Below, in pieces: positions 53,628 to 63,101 of a stretch of DNA of 64,000 nt; position 1 is the stretch's first letter, and every line of letters starts with the position of its first letter. The notes below the pieces were generated by a model. The model made no database searches and had not been told where the DNA came from. It saw nothing but the letters and a program-made list of their open reading frames with translations. Origin of the DNA: Sphingopyxis sp. H073. GTDB taxonomy: Bacteria; Pseudomonadota; Alphaproteobacteria; Sphingomonadales; Sphingomonadaceae. The position numbers were made by a program, and so were the translations under genes. Location: the NCBI RefSeq assembly GCF_001468395.1, contig NZ_LNSG01000009.1:1-64000 (forward strand), read 5' to 3'.

Positions 53628-54317
53628 GTGGAGATTGTAAGCCCCTTGCCGGGAACCGAGCCGTCCCGCGATTGCCTGCGCTGTCCGCGGCTTGTCGCGC
53701 TTCGGGGTCAATGTCAGGTGGATCATCCCGACTGGTGGAACGCCCCGGTTTACGCCTTTGGCGATCCAGATGGATGGCTCGCGTTCGCAGGCCTCGCGCC
53801 CGGAAAGCATGGGGCGAACCGGACGGGGCGTCCATTTACCGGCGACTATGCTGGCGACCTGTTGTTCGCGACGCTTGCCGAGTTCGGATTGAGTGAGGGC
53901 ATTTACGACGCGCGCGTCCACGATGGGTTGCGCCTTCAAGGGGCGATTATCGTCAACAGCGTCAAATGCTTGCCGCCCCAGAACAAGCCGACGCCCGCCG
54001 AAATCGCGAACTGCCGCCCCTTCTTCGAACGGCAGCTCGCCGCTTTGCCAAATCTGCGGGTCATCATCGCGCTCGGCCGAATTGCGCATGACGCGGCGCT
54101 TCGTGCTGCCGGCGCGCGACTGGCGGCTTACCCTTTCGCGCACGGTGCGGTCCATGCGCTGGCCGATGGACGGTATCTCGTCGATAGCTACCACTGCTCG
54201 CGCTACAATACGAACACCGGGCGGTTGACGCCCCCGATGTTTGCCGATGTGTTCCGTACCGCGCTTATCCTCCGCGATCAGACGAGCGAACGGAATTCCT
54301 CGACCACGGCGCGATAG
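53628..54317 (+). CDS. udgB: Type-5 uracil-DNA glycosylase
   Basis: A ~229-residue family-5 UDG. Cys residues for the 4Fe-4S cluster are in RDCLRCPRLV, NSVKCLPPQNKP and DSYHCSRYNTN. The active-site motif is GLAPGKHGANRTGRPFTGD. GTG 53628 gives the usual start; the frame from 53556 would overlap folK. It removes uracil and hypoxanthine from DNA. Its 3' end overlaps the convergent rppH by 40 bases. Confidence 0.92.
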   Translation: MEIVSPLPGTEPSRDCLRCPRLVALRGQCQVDHPDWWNAPVYAFGDPDGWLAFAGLAPGKHGANRTGRPFTGDYAGDLLFATLAEFGLSEGIYDARVHDGLRLQGAIIVNSVKCLPPQNKPTPAEIANCRPFFERQLAALPNLRVIIALGRIAHDAALRAAGARLAAYPFAHGAVHALADGRYLVDSYHCSRYNTNTGRLTPPMFADVFRTALILRDQTSERNSSTTAR

Positions 54318-54751
54318 AGCTGGCGCTTGAACGGCACGATCAGCATTTCGAGCTCATCGAGCTCGGCCCAGCGCCACGCCCGGAATTCCTGGTGCTTGGT
54401 TGCGATATCGACATCCCTGTCCTCGCCCATGAAGCGCATCAGGAACCATTGCTGCCGCTGGCCGCGATATTTGCCGCCCCACATTTTACCCATGAGGTGA
54501 TCGGGGAGGTCATAGAAATACTCGGTCTTGCTGCGCGCGATGATCTCGACCAGCCCGCCATGGACGCCTGTCTCTTCGCCAAGCTCGCGGATCGCCGCTT
54601 CCTCGGCATCCTCGCCCGGATCGATTCCCCCTTGCGGCATCTGCCAGGCGTCCTCAGACGAATCGAGCCGCTGGCCTACGAACACGAGGCCGTCCCGGTT
54701 CGCGAGCATCACGCCGGCGCAGGGGCGGTAGGGGAGATTGTCGTCACTCAT
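54278..54751 (-). CDS. rppH: RNA pyrophosphohydrolase
   Basis: A 157-residue Nudix hydrolase: YRPCAGVMLANRDGLVFVGQ, the Nudix box (GGIDPGED ... RELGEETG) and YRGQRQQWFLMRFMGEDRDV, all RppH features. RppH converts 5'-triphosphate RNA to monophosphate to start decay. It overlaps the UDG gene in opposite orientation and starts 4 bases inside the esterase stop. Confidence 0.93.
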   Translation of the reverse strand: MSDDNLPYRPCAGVMLANRDGLVFVGQRLDSSEDAWQMPQGGIDPGEDAEEAAIRELGEETGVHGGLVEIIARSKTEYFYDLPDHLMGKMWGGKYRGQRQQWFLMRFMGEDRDVDIATKHQEFRAWRWAELDELEMLIVPFKRQLYRAVVEEFRSLV

Positions 54752-55689
54752 GCGCTGGCTTCGGTGACGATAGCCTTGAGCACTGTCAAGGCATCACGAA
54801 TATCGGCCTTCGCGCTCGGAATGCCCTGCGACAGGTTGATGAAGCCGTGGATGGTGCCGCGCGCTTCGCGATAGGTCGTGGGCACGCCCGCCTCGATCAG
54901 CTTCGCCGCATAAGCGCGGCCCTGATCGCGGAGAGGGTCGAGCCCTGCGGTGATGAGCAGCGTCGGCGGCATCCCCTCCGCGGAGAAATCGAGCGGCGCG
55001 GCGCGGCGGTCGGTCGGGTCGGGGGCATAGTGGCCCGAGAACCAGGTCATGCTGCTCTCCGTCAGCAGATGCCCTTCGCCGAAATCGCGATAGCTTTGCC
55101 AGTCGTCGCTGGTCGTCACGGCGGGATAGATCGGGTGGATCGCGATCACCGGCCTCGATGCCGGATTGTCGCGCAGCGCAAGCGCGGTAACAATGGTCAG
55201 GTTGCCGCCCGCGCTCTCGCCTGCCAGCACAAGCCCGGTGCAGGGGATATTGTCGGCGACCCAGCGCGCCGCGGCCTCGCAATCCTCGGGGGCGGCGGGG
55301 AAGGGGTGCTCGGGCGCCAGGCGGTAGTCGATTGCGACCACCGGCATGTCGAGAATGCGCGCCGCTTCCGCACAATAGGCGTCGTGCGTGTCGAGGTCGC
55401 CGATCACCCAGCCGCCGCCGTGGAAAAAGACGAGCACCGGTCCCGGTGCGCGATCGGGCCGATTGTCATAGATGCGGACGCGAATCTCTCCCGCCGGTCC
55501 CGGAATGACGCGGTCCTCAACCTTCGCAATGTCGCCGCGTGGAGAATCGGCCATTTGCGTCATTGCCCGGAACATCTCGCGCGCGCCGTCGGCAGGCAGT
55601 TCCTCCATCTTGGGACCTTCCTGCGCGTTGAGGAAGGCGAGAAAAGCGGCCACGTCGGGGCGGGTGTAGTGGGTCGTGCCGTCGGTCAT
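54748..55689 (-). CDS. Alpha/beta hydrolase, HSL-type esterase
   Basis: A ~313-residue hormone-sensitive-lipase-like esterase. The oxyanion motif is in LVFFHGGGWVIGDLDTHDA, the nucleophile in LVLAGESAGGNLTIV, the Asp in ITAGLDPLRDQGRAY and the His in GTIHGFINL. ATG 55689 follows AAGGG. Substrate is unknown, probably a short-chain ester. It shares a translational overlap with rppH. Confidence 0.9.
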   Translation of the reverse strand: MTDGTTHYTRPDVAAFLAFLNAQEGPKMEELPADGAREMFRAMTQMADSPRGDIAKVEDRVIPGPAGEIRVRIYDNRPDRAPGPVLVFFHGGGWVIGDLDTHDAYCAEAARILDMPVVAIDYRLAPEHPFPAAPEDCEAAARWVADNIPCTGLVLAGESAGGNLTIVTALALRDNPASRPVIAIHPIYPAVTTSDDWQSYRDFGEGHLLTESSMTWFSGHYAPDPTDRRAAPLDFSAEGMPPTLLITAGLDPLRDQGRAYAAKLIEAGVPTTYREARGTIHGFINLSQGIPSAKADIRDALTVLKAIVTEASA

Positions 55690-55876
55690 CCTGTCCATCC
55701 CTTTGTTGTTTTCTGCCGTCCAGATATTCGGCATCGGCCAGCCAAATTCAATCGCGAATCGAAACCGACCAAGTCCTGCCGCTTTGCGGCGCACAATTTT
55801 TTCTCAATTGCGGCTCGTGCCGTACAGGCCTAGGCCAATGTCACAGGTTCGCAAGATTCAAAGGCAGATACGAAAA

Positions 55877-57739
55877 ATGGCGACAGCGGTAGAGGACCGG
55901 GCCGACAATCGGCAGTCCCCCCTTTCGGATGCAGTTGTAGTCAGGTTTGCAGGCGACAGTGGCGACGGGATGCAGCTGACCGGCGGTCAGTTTACCTTGT
56001 CGTCGGCGCTTGCGGGCAACGACTTTGCGACTTTCCCCGATTTTCCAGCCGAGATTCGCGCACCGCAAGGGACATTGTTCGGCGTCTCGGCCTTCCAGAT
56101 CAATTTCGGGTCTTCGGCGATCGAGACCGCGGGCGACGCGCCCGACGTGTTGGTCGCAATGAACCCGGCGGCGCTCAAGACCAACGTTCCGCAGCTCAAG
56201 CCGGGCGGCCTGATCATCGCCGACGAGGGCGAATTCAACGATCGCAACCTCGCCAAGGCGAAATATGACGCGAACCCGCTCGACGACGGCAGCCTTGCGA
56301 AATGGCAGTTGCTCAAGCTGAATATCAGTCAGCTCACCATGGATGCCGTGAAACCCTTCGGCCTCGGCAACAAGGAAGCGCTACGCTGCAAGAATATGTG
56401 GACGCTGGGGCTCGCGCTCTGGATGTTCGACCGCGACCGCCAGCCGCTGATCGACTGGCTCAACGGCAAGTTCGCGAAGGACCCGAACCTTGCGGCCGCC
56501 AATGTTGCGGCGCTGAACGCCGGCCATGCCTATGGCGAGACCGCCGAGCTTGCGGGACCGCTCAAGCAGCATCATGTCGATCCCGCGCCCGTCGCTCCGG
56601 GCCTCTATCGCACGCTGACGGGCGCCGAGGGGATCGCGCTTGGTCTCGTCGCGGGCGCGCAGCTTGCGAAACTGCCAATGTTCTTCGGCGGCTATCCGAT
56701 CACCCCGGCATCGGCGATCCTGCATCACCTGTCGCGGCTCAAGGAATATGACGTCACGACCTTTCAGGCCGAGGACGAGATCGCGGCGATCTGCTCGGCG
56801 ATCGGCGCGAGCTATGGCGGTTCGCTCGGCGTCACGAGCTCGTCGGGTCCGGGCATCGCGCTGAAGGGCGAGGCGATGGGTCTCGCGATCATGACCGAGC
56901 TACCGCTCGTCATCGTCAATTCGCAGCGCGGCGGTCCCTCGACCGGCTTGCCGACGAAAACCGAGCAATCGGACCTCTATCAGGCGGTCTATGGCCGGAA
57001 CGGCGACGCGCCAATGCCGGTGATTGCCGCGCGATCGCCCGGCGATGCGTTTGAATGCGCGATCGAGGCGTGCCGCATTGCGGTGCAATATATGACCCCG
57101 GTGATGCTGCTGACCGACGGCTATATCGCCAACGCGGCCGAGCCGTGGAAGGTGCCCGATCTTGAGAGCTACGATGATTTCCCGGTCGAGTTTCTGACCG
57201 AAGTGCCCGAGGGCGGGTTCAAGCCCTATGGCCGCGACGCGAATCTCAAGCGCCCGTGGGTCAAGCCCGGCACGCCCGGCCTGCTTCACCGCATCGGCGG
57301 CATCGAAAAGGAAGTCGACACCGGCCACATCAACTATGCGCCCGACAACCATCAGGCGATGACCGATATCCGCAAGGCGAAGGTCGATGGCGTGAAGGTG
57401 CCCGACCAGGTGGTCGAACTCGGCGCCGAGGGGGGCAAGCTGGCGGTCGTCGGCTGGGGGTCGACCTTCGGCCCGATCCATCAGGCGGTGCGCCGCAAGC
57501 GCGCCGAGGGCGCCGACGTCAGCCATGTCCACATCCGCCATATCTGGCCGCTGCCCGCCAATCTGGGCGAGCTGCTCAAGAGCTATGACAAGGTGATCGT
57601 GCCCGAAATGAACACCGGCCAGCTCAAGACGGTGCTGCGCGACCAGTATCTGGTCGACGCGAAGCCCGTAAACAAGGTGTCGGGCCAGCCGTTCACCATC
57701 GCCGAAATTGAGGCCGCGATCGAGGAGGCGCTGGCGTGA
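55877..57739 (+). CDS. korA: 2-oxoacid:acceptor oxidoreductase subunit alpha (gamma-alpha fusion)
   Basis: A ~620-residue KorA with the gamma domain first (VVVRFAGDSGDGMQLTGGQF, FPDFPAEIRAPQGTLFGVSA) and the alpha domain after residue ~210 (FFGGYPITPASAILHHLSRL, TSSSGPGIALKGEAMGLAIM). Together with KorB it would oxidise 2-oxoglutarate to succinyl-CoA using ferredoxin or another acceptor. I prefer ATG 55877 (MATAVEDRADN) over ATG 55838. Its TGA overlaps a small CPCC gene that precedes korB. Confidence 0.92.
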   Translation: MATAVEDRADNRQSPLSDAVVVRFAGDSGDGMQLTGGQFTLSSALAGNDFATFPDFPAEIRAPQGTLFGVSAFQINFGSSAIETAGDAPDVLVAMNPAALKTNVPQLKPGGLIIADEGEFNDRNLAKAKYDANPLDDGSLAKWQLLKLNISQLTMDAVKPFGLGNKEALRCKNMWTLGLALWMFDRDRQPLIDWLNGKFAKDPNLAAANVAALNAGHAYGETAELAGPLKQHHVDPAPVAPGLYRTLTGAEGIALGLVAGAQLAKLPMFFGGYPITPASAILHHLSRLKEYDVTTFQAEDEIAAICSAIGASYGGSLGVTSSSGPGIALKGEAMGLAIMTELPLVIVNSQRGGPSTGLPTKTEQSDLYQAVYGRNGDAPMPVIAARSPGDAFECAIEACRIAVQYMTPVMLLTDGYIANAAEPWKVPDLESYDDFPVEFLTEVPEGGFKPYGRDANLKRPWVKPGTPGLLHRIGGIEKEVDTGHINYAPDNHQAMTDIRKAKVDGVKVPDQVVELGAEGGKLAVVGWGSTFGPIHQAVRRKRAEGADVSHVHIRHIWPLPANLGELLKSYDKVIVPEMNTGQLKTVLRDQYLVDAKPVNKVSGQPFTIAEIEAAIEEALA

Positions 57740-57987
57740 CGACGGTCACCAGCACCGAGTATTTTAATGCGGCGGTCAATGTGGAATTGGCTGCGGGCCC
57801 GCACATATGTCCTGTGTGCAGCGAGTTCGAGTTTTCCGAGCAGGGCAGTTATGAGATTTGCGAAGTTTGCAATTGGGAGGATGATCCCGTCCAACTGAAC
57901 CAGCCTGATTTGGCCGGAGGCGCAAATCAGTTTTCGTTGATCCAAGCCCGTCAGCTTTGGCAAGATTCTGGGAAGAAGACGAAATGA
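57736..57987 (+). CDS. CPCC-family small zinc-ribbon protein inside the kor operon
   Basis: An 83-residue protein with HICPVCSEFEFSEQGSYEIC followed by EVCNWEDDPVQLNQPDLAGG, a CxxC-CxxC pattern of the CPCC (Cys-rich) family. It starts at GTG 57736 overlapping the korA stop and ends in ATGA overlapping the korB ATG at 57984. It therefore sits translationally coupled between two subunits of one enzyme. Its function is unknown. Confidence 0.85.
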   Translation: MTTVTSTEYFNAAVNVELAAGPHICPVCSEFEFSEQGSYEICEVCNWEDDPVQLNQPDLAGGANQFSLIQARQLWQDSGKKTK

Positions 57988-59021
57988 ACGAGATGACCAC
58001 CATCGCGCGGACGACCACGCTCAAGGATTGGGAAACCGATCAGGAAGTTCGCTGGTGCCCCGGCTGCGGCGACTATGCGATCCTCAAAGCCGTGCAACGC
58101 ACGATGCCCGAAATCGGCACGGCGCCCGAGAACACTGTGTTCATCAGCGGCATCGGCTGCTCGTCGCGTTTCCCCTATTATATGGAAACCTATGGCTTCC
58201 ACACGATCCACGGCCGTGCGCCGGCGTTCGCGACGGGGCTGAAGCTCGCCAATCCGGACCTCGATATCTGGATCGTCACCGGCGATGGTGACGGGCTCTC
58301 GATCGGCGGCAACCACACGATGCACCTCATCCGCCGCAATCTCGATTGCCAGATCATGCTGTTCAACAACGAGATCTACGGCCTCACCAAGGGGCAATAT
58401 TCACCGACCAGCCGCGTCGGCACGACAAGCCCGTCGACGCCTTACGGCTCGGTCGATCGTCCGGCGCAGCCTGCGGCGTTCGCGCTGGGCGCCGGTGCGC
58501 GGTTCGTCGCGCGCGGCTTCGACGTATCGAAAGAGCTGCCCAACGTGCTGAAGGCCGCTCATGCCCATAAGGGCGCGGCCTTTATCGAAATTTTCCAGAA
58601 CTGTATCGTCTACAATAAGGACGTGTTCGAGGATTTCGCCGCACCGAAGGGCGCCGAAGATCGCCAGCTCTGGCTCAAGCAGGGCGAACCCATGCTTTAC
58701 GCCAAAGGTACCAAGGGCATCGCGCTCGACGCCGACGAACTGCACCTCAAGACCGTCGACGTCATCGATGGCGATTGGGAAGAAGCGGGCGTGATCGTCC
58801 ACGACGTGACCAACCGCAGCGTCGCGCACATGCTCGTCGAAATGCGCTTCGGCGAATTCCCGATGGCGCTCGGCGTCCTTTACGACGATCCGCGCCCGAC
58901 TTTCGAGGCCGACGTCGTCCGCCAGAACAAGGCGGCGAGCGAAGGCAAGACGGCCGATCTGCAAGGCCTGCTCAAGAAGGGGCAAACCTGGACGGTGACC
59001 GAGGGCGGTCCCGAACTCTGA
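57984..59021 (+). CDS. korB: 2-oxoacid:acceptor oxidoreductase subunit beta
   Basis: A 345-residue KorB. Fe-S cysteines lie in VRWCPGCGDYAIL, SGIGCSSRFPYYM and QNCIVYN. The TPP motif is GDGDGLSIGGNHTMHLIRRN followed by MLFNN. With KorA it forms the thiamine-dependent oxidoreductase. The ATG at 57984 overlaps the CPCC stop; the longer frame from 57957 lies within the CPCC gene. Confidence 0.95.
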   Translation: MNEMTTIARTTTLKDWETDQEVRWCPGCGDYAILKAVQRTMPEIGTAPENTVFISGIGCSSRFPYYMETYGFHTIHGRAPAFATGLKLANPDLDIWIVTGDGDGLSIGGNHTMHLIRRNLDCQIMLFNNEIYGLTKGQYSPTSRVGTTSPSTPYGSVDRPAQPAAFALGAGARFVARGFDVSKELPNVLKAAHAHKGAAFIEIFQNCIVYNKDVFEDFAAPKGAEDRQLWLKQGEPMLYAKGTKGIALDADELHLKTVDVIDGDWEEAGVIVHDVTNRSVAHMLVEMRFGEFPMALGVLYDDPRPTFEADVVRQNKAASEGKTADLQGLLKKGQTWTVTEGGPEL

Positions 59022-59061
59022 CGTCTTGCGAAGGGCTGGCCGGTCGGGTTTATAGGCCCGG

Positions 59062-60012
59062 ATGGACAACCTGACGCACAGCCTCGTCGGCGCGGTACTC
59101 GGTCAGCTCGGTCTCAAGAAAAGGACCGGGCTCGCCGTGCCGACGTTAATTATTGCGGCGAACCTGCCTGACATCGACGCGGCCTGTGCGATCTATGGCA
59201 TCGAGTCGCTGTCGATGCGGCGCGGGATCACGCACGGGCCGATCGCGCTCGTCCTTTTGCCTATTGCTCTTTGGGCTCTGATGATCGCCTTCGACCGCTG
59301 GCAAGACCGGCGCGGCAAGCGCCCCGCAGGACGGCTCCCGATCGACAAGGGCTGGCTGCTCGCGCTCGCCAATATCGGTTGTTTCAGCCATCCGGCGCTC
59401 GACTGGCTCAACAATTACGGCATCCGGCTGCTCGAGCCGTTCAGCCATCGCTGGTACTACGGCGATACGCTGTTCATCATCGATCTCTGGATATGGATCG
59501 CGCTCGGCCTGTCGCTGTGGCTGTCGCTGCGCCGCGAACGGCGCGGGACGGCGAATTGGCAGCGCCCGGCATGGGTCGGTTTTACCGCCGTCTGCGTCTA
59601 TATTTTTGCCAACGGGCTGATGACGGGCCGCGCCGAAGCGCAGGCGGCCGAATTGTTGCGAAAGGCGGGGCAAGACGGTGCGCTCGTTGTCGCCAGCCCG
59701 CCGCCGCTGGCGTTCTGGAGGCGCGACATCGCCTGGCGCCGCGACGGCTACTACGGCGGCGGCGCCTATGCACTGGGTTCCGGTAGTACGGTCGAGCCCG
59801 GCATCCCAGACGGGATGAGCGATCTACGACTCCGGGCGTGGGTAAAGAACGACCCTGCCGCGCTTGCCTTCCTCTTCTGGTCGCGGATGCCCGTCGCAGA
59901 AACTGAGGGCAGCGCGATCGTGCTACATGACCAGCGCTATATGCAGCCGGTAGCGCGCGACCGTTTTACGGTCCGCGTGGAGGATCCCCGCGCAGCAACT
60001 ATTGTCGAATAG
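59062..60012 (+). CDS. Metal-dependent hydrolase, membrane-bound (YdjM/DUF457-like)
   Basis: A 316-residue protein that begins MDNLTHSLVGAVLGQLGLKK and has ANLPDIDAACAIYG and RRGITHGPIALVLLPIA, the His/Asp pattern of this family. Four hydrophobic helices follow, then a soluble C-terminal domain. The biochemical role is poorly known. It follows korB on the same strand by 40 bases. Confidence 0.85.
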   Translation: MDNLTHSLVGAVLGQLGLKKRTGLAVPTLIIAANLPDIDAACAIYGIESLSMRRGITHGPIALVLLPIALWALMIAFDRWQDRRGKRPAGRLPIDKGWLLALANIGCFSHPALDWLNNYGIRLLEPFSHRWYYGDTLFIIDLWIWIALGLSLWLSLRRERRGTANWQRPAWVGFTAVCVYIFANGLMTGRAEAQAAELLRKAGQDGALVVASPPPLAFWRRDIAWRRDGYYGGGAYALGSGSTVEPGIPDGMSDLRLRAWVKNDPAALAFLFWSRMPVAETEGSAIVLHDQRYMQPVARDRFTVRVEDPRAATIVE

Positions 60013-60153
60013 GCGCGCGTTCATCCTGCCGCCTATCGCAATAAAATCTCTGGGAATCAAAAGGCTCGCACGCCTGCCTCGGCGGCTTGTGACGCCATGA
60101 AGGCTCGCGACAACCGATTGTCAGGCCGCTGCTTTTGCGGCAGAAAGCGGTAT

Positions 60154-61434
60154 ATGAACACGCATGTCAGTCCCCGCCGCGGCAAGGCGCTACTGCGCGC
60201 AGACCGGGCGTTTCGCACCGGCGGGGGGCTGGCGCGCCTGATGGCGCTTGCGCCGGCGAGCTTCTTCCACCGCCAGCTAGACCGCATCGACGCCGGGCTC
60301 GCCTATGGCACGCTCGAAGGTCATCTGCCCGACGGCAGCGTGCGCATCCTCGGCGGTCGCGGCAAGGGGCCGACCGCGATCGTCCACCTGAAAAGCTGGG
60401 CCGCGCTCGTGCGGCTTGTGCTGTCGGGTTCGGTTGGGTGGTACCGCGCCTGGGAGGCCGGGGAGTGGAGTTCGCCCGATCCGGTCCCGCTGTTCGACCT
60501 GTTCATGCGCAATGGCGAGACGCTCGGCAATGCGGGGCGGTCGCGCGGCCCGCTGCACTGGCTCAACCGCGCATCGCATTTCCTCAACCGTAACAATCGC
60601 ACCGGGGCGCGGCGGAACATCCACGCGCATTACGACCTTGGCAATGACTTCTACAGCCTGTGGCTCGATGCGCAGATGAACTATTCGAGCGCGCTCTTCG
60701 CCGATGCAGGGCAGACGCTGGAGGAGGCGCAGATATCGAAGCTCGATGCGATTCTCGACCGGCTCGACCTGCGCTCGGGCGGGCGCCTGCTCGAGATCGG
60801 TTGCGGCTGGGGGGCGCTTGCCGAACGCGCGGTCGAGCGGCACGACGTCATCTACACCGGAATTACCCTCTCACCGTCGCAAGCCGAGATTGCCGATCGG
60901 CGTCTGCACGCGGTCGACCTGTCGGGGCGATCGCGGATCGAGCTCTGCGATTATCGCGATGCGCAGGGCCCCTATGACGCGATCGCGAGCGTAGAGATGG
61001 TCGAAGCGGTCGGGCAGGCCTATTGGCCCGTCTATCTCGACACCATCGCGCGCCTGTTGCGCCCCGGTGGCCGCGCAGCGATCCAGTATATCCTGATCAG
61101 CGACGCGCTGTTCGAGCGTTACGCGGCCAGTACCGACTTCATCCAGGCCTATATCTTTCCGGGCGGCTGCCTGATTTCCGAAAGCCGTTTCCGCGCGTTG
61201 GCCGAGGAGCGGGGGCTTGTGTGGCGCGACGTTCTCCATTTCGGGCTCGGCTATGCCGAAACGCTGCGCCAGTGGCGCGAGCGGTTCGATGCCGCGGTGT
61301 CCGACGGGCGCCTGCCGGCAGGGTTTGACGACCGCTTCGTGCGGCTCTGGCGCTATTATCTTCAATATTGTGAGGGGGGCTTTCGCGGCGGCGGTATCGA
61401 CGTCGCGCAGGTGACACTCGAAAAAACAGCCTGA
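60154..61434 (+). CDS. cfa: Cyclopropane-fatty-acyl-phospholipid synthase family methyltransferase
   Basis: A ~426-residue protein. An N-terminal lipid-binding part precedes NIHAHYDLGNDFYSLWLDAQ, the SAM motif (LEIGCGWGALAERAV) and EMVEAVGQAYWPVYLDTIAR, then YIFPGGCLISESRF, all Cfa features. It would methylate membrane lipid double bonds. ATG 60154 (MNTHVSPRRG) is preferred over the ATG at 60097. Confidence 0.88.
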   Translation: MNTHVSPRRGKALLRADRAFRTGGGLARLMALAPASFFHRQLDRIDAGLAYGTLEGHLPDGSVRILGGRGKGPTAIVHLKSWAALVRLVLSGSVGWYRAWEAGEWSSPDPVPLFDLFMRNGETLGNAGRSRGPLHWLNRASHFLNRNNRTGARRNIHAHYDLGNDFYSLWLDAQMNYSSALFADAGQTLEEAQISKLDAILDRLDLRSGGRLLEIGCGWGALAERAVERHDVIYTGITLSPSQAEIADRRLHAVDLSGRSRIELCDYRDAQGPYDAIASVEMVEAVGQAYWPVYLDTIARLLRPGGRAAIQYILISDALFERYAASTDFIQAYIFPGGCLISESRFRALAEERGLVWRDVLHFGLGYAETLRQWRERFDAAVSDGRLPAGFDDRFVRLWRYYLQYCEGGFRGGGIDVAQVTLEKTA

Positions 61435-61454
61435 AAACAAGCAGGGAGAAGGCA

Positions 61455-62642
61455 ATGCGAAGATTTTTGGCAGGCGCGCTGCTGTGCGCAGCCGTGGGAA
61501 TAGCTGTCCCCGCACCCACGCAAACCACCGCGGCTCGGGCGACCGACAATCTGCCAAAGGATCTGAATGTGCTGTTTTGGAGCCAGGACCAGCGTGACAC
61601 CGCCTTCCGGACGATGGAGACGGTCCCGAAAGTCGTCGTGCACACGATCAAGGCGGGCGGTCGCGCCTATCCCATGCCGCAAGGCAAGCCGATCGACCTC
61701 GGGCTCAATGTCGACGCCCATATGGCGGCGCAGCGCAATGCGGGGCTGATCATCGTCCAGGACGGAAAGGTGCGACTGGAGAAATATGCGCTCGGCTATG
61801 GCGCCTCCGGCCGCTGGACCAGCTTTTCGGTGGCGAAAAGCTTCACCTCGACCCTCGTCGGCGCGGCGGTAAAGGACGGCTATATCAAGAGCCTCGACGA
61901 CAAGGTTACCGTCTATATCCCGGGACTCAGGGGCTCGGCCTATGACGATGTCAGCGTGCGGCAATTGCTGACGATGACCTCGGGCGTCAAATGGAACGAG
62001 GATTATACCGATCCCAAATCGGATGTCGCGCAGTTCAATCTGCAAAAGCCGGTGCCGGGCGAAGACATAACGGTCAGCTATATGAAGACCCTGCCGCGCG
62101 AAGCGCCGGCGGGGTCGAAATGGGTGTACAAGACCGGCGAGACCAATTTGATCGGCGTGCTGGTGTCGAGCGCGACCGGCAAGACACTCTCGGATTATCT
62201 GTCAGAGAAGGTCTGGAAACCGTTCGGCATGGAGCAGGACGGCGTCTGGATGCTCGGGCCGACGGGGCACGAGATCAGCGGCTGCTGCATGTCGGCGAGC
62301 CTCAAGGATTATGCACGCTTCGGCCAGTTCATCCTGAACGGCGGCGTCGCGGGGGGAAAGAAGGTTCTGCCTGACGACTGGCTCGCCGCGGCGACGACCA
62401 AGCAGGCGGGCATCGACATTCCCGGCCGCGGTTATGGCTATCAATGGTGGACGAACGACGATGGCAGCTTCGCCGCGCAAGGAATTTTCGGTCAGGGCAT
62501 CTTCATCGACCCGAAGCGCAGGCTTGTGATTGCCTCGAACGGCAATTGGCCGACCGCGACCGACCCCGAAGGCGTCGGCAAGGCGCGCGAGGCCTTTTAC
62601 AAGGCGGTGCAGGCTGCGATCGACCGCGAAGCGGCGAAATAA
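61455..62642 (+). CDS. Serine hydrolase, beta-lactamase/penicillin-binding-like
   Basis: A 395-residue secreted protein with a signal peptide (FLAGALLCAAVGIAVPA), the SxxK motif in TSFSVAKSFTSTLVGAA, a Tyr motif (YKTGETNLIGVLVSS) and a downstream GYQWWTNDDGSFAAQGIFGQ. It belongs to the class-C-like serine hydrolases, often esterases or D-aminopeptidases. It is not a proven beta-lactamase. Confidence 0.88.
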   Translation: MRRFLAGALLCAAVGIAVPAPTQTTAARATDNLPKDLNVLFWSQDQRDTAFRTMETVPKVVVHTIKAGGRAYPMPQGKPIDLGLNVDAHMAAQRNAGLIIVQDGKVRLEKYALGYGASGRWTSFSVAKSFTSTLVGAAVKDGYIKSLDDKVTVYIPGLRGSAYDDVSVRQLLTMTSGVKWNEDYTDPKSDVAQFNLQKPVPGEDITVSYMKTLPREAPAGSKWVYKTGETNLIGVLVSSATGKTLSDYLSEKVWKPFGMEQDGVWMLGPTGHEISGCCMSASLKDYARFGQFILNGGVAGGKKVLPDDWLAAATTKQAGIDIPGRGYGYQWWTNDDGSFAAQGIFGQGIFIDPKRRLVIASNGNWPTATDPEGVGKAREAFYKAVQAAIDREAAK

Positions 62643-62648
62643 ACGGAG

Positions 62649-63041
62649 TCAGGCAGCGACGGAAACCGTCGTCGCCGCGCGCTGGGCGAGCCACGCCGCC
62701 GCAAGCGGTATGGCGACGCCCAGCACCATGATCCACCAGGTGTCGGCAAGCGTCACGGCACGATAGAGCCCGGCGCCGATCACAGCCCCGGCGACGATCC
62801 ACCCGGCATTGGCGCTTGCGGACATGCGCATCGCCAGCCAGCTTCCGCCAAAGGTGCCGACGAACCAGCCGATCAACAGGGCGATGGTCGATGCGAGGGG
62901 GATCAGTACCTCCCCGGTTTCGAGGTCATAGACGTCGGGCGACAATTCGTTTCCCGCATATTGCGCGAGCCATAGCAGCGCGAAAGCGACGACGATCCCC
63001 ACGAGGGTTGCTGCGACCGTCCGCAGGATGTTGCGACCCAT
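62649..63041 (-). CDS. Small membrane protein
   Basis: A 130-residue protein with four hydrophobic segments (RTVAATLVGIVVAFALLWLA, LIPLASTIALLIGWFVGTFG, GWIVAGAVIGAGLYRAVTL and a terminal one). I recognise no functional family. It converges on the serine hydrolase gene, separated by 6 bases. Confidence 0.75.
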   Translation of the reverse strand: MGRNILRTVAATLVGIVVAFALLWLAQYAGNELSPDVYDLETGEVLIPLASTIALLIGWFVGTFGGSWLAMRMSASANAGWIVAGAVIGAGLYRAVTLADTWWIMVLGVAIPLAAAWLAQRAATTVSVAA

Positions 63042-63101
63042 AACCGTGCCTTTGACCAGATATTTCGGGCCGAAACCTAACGGCCGAACGCAAAGATCGC
63101 G

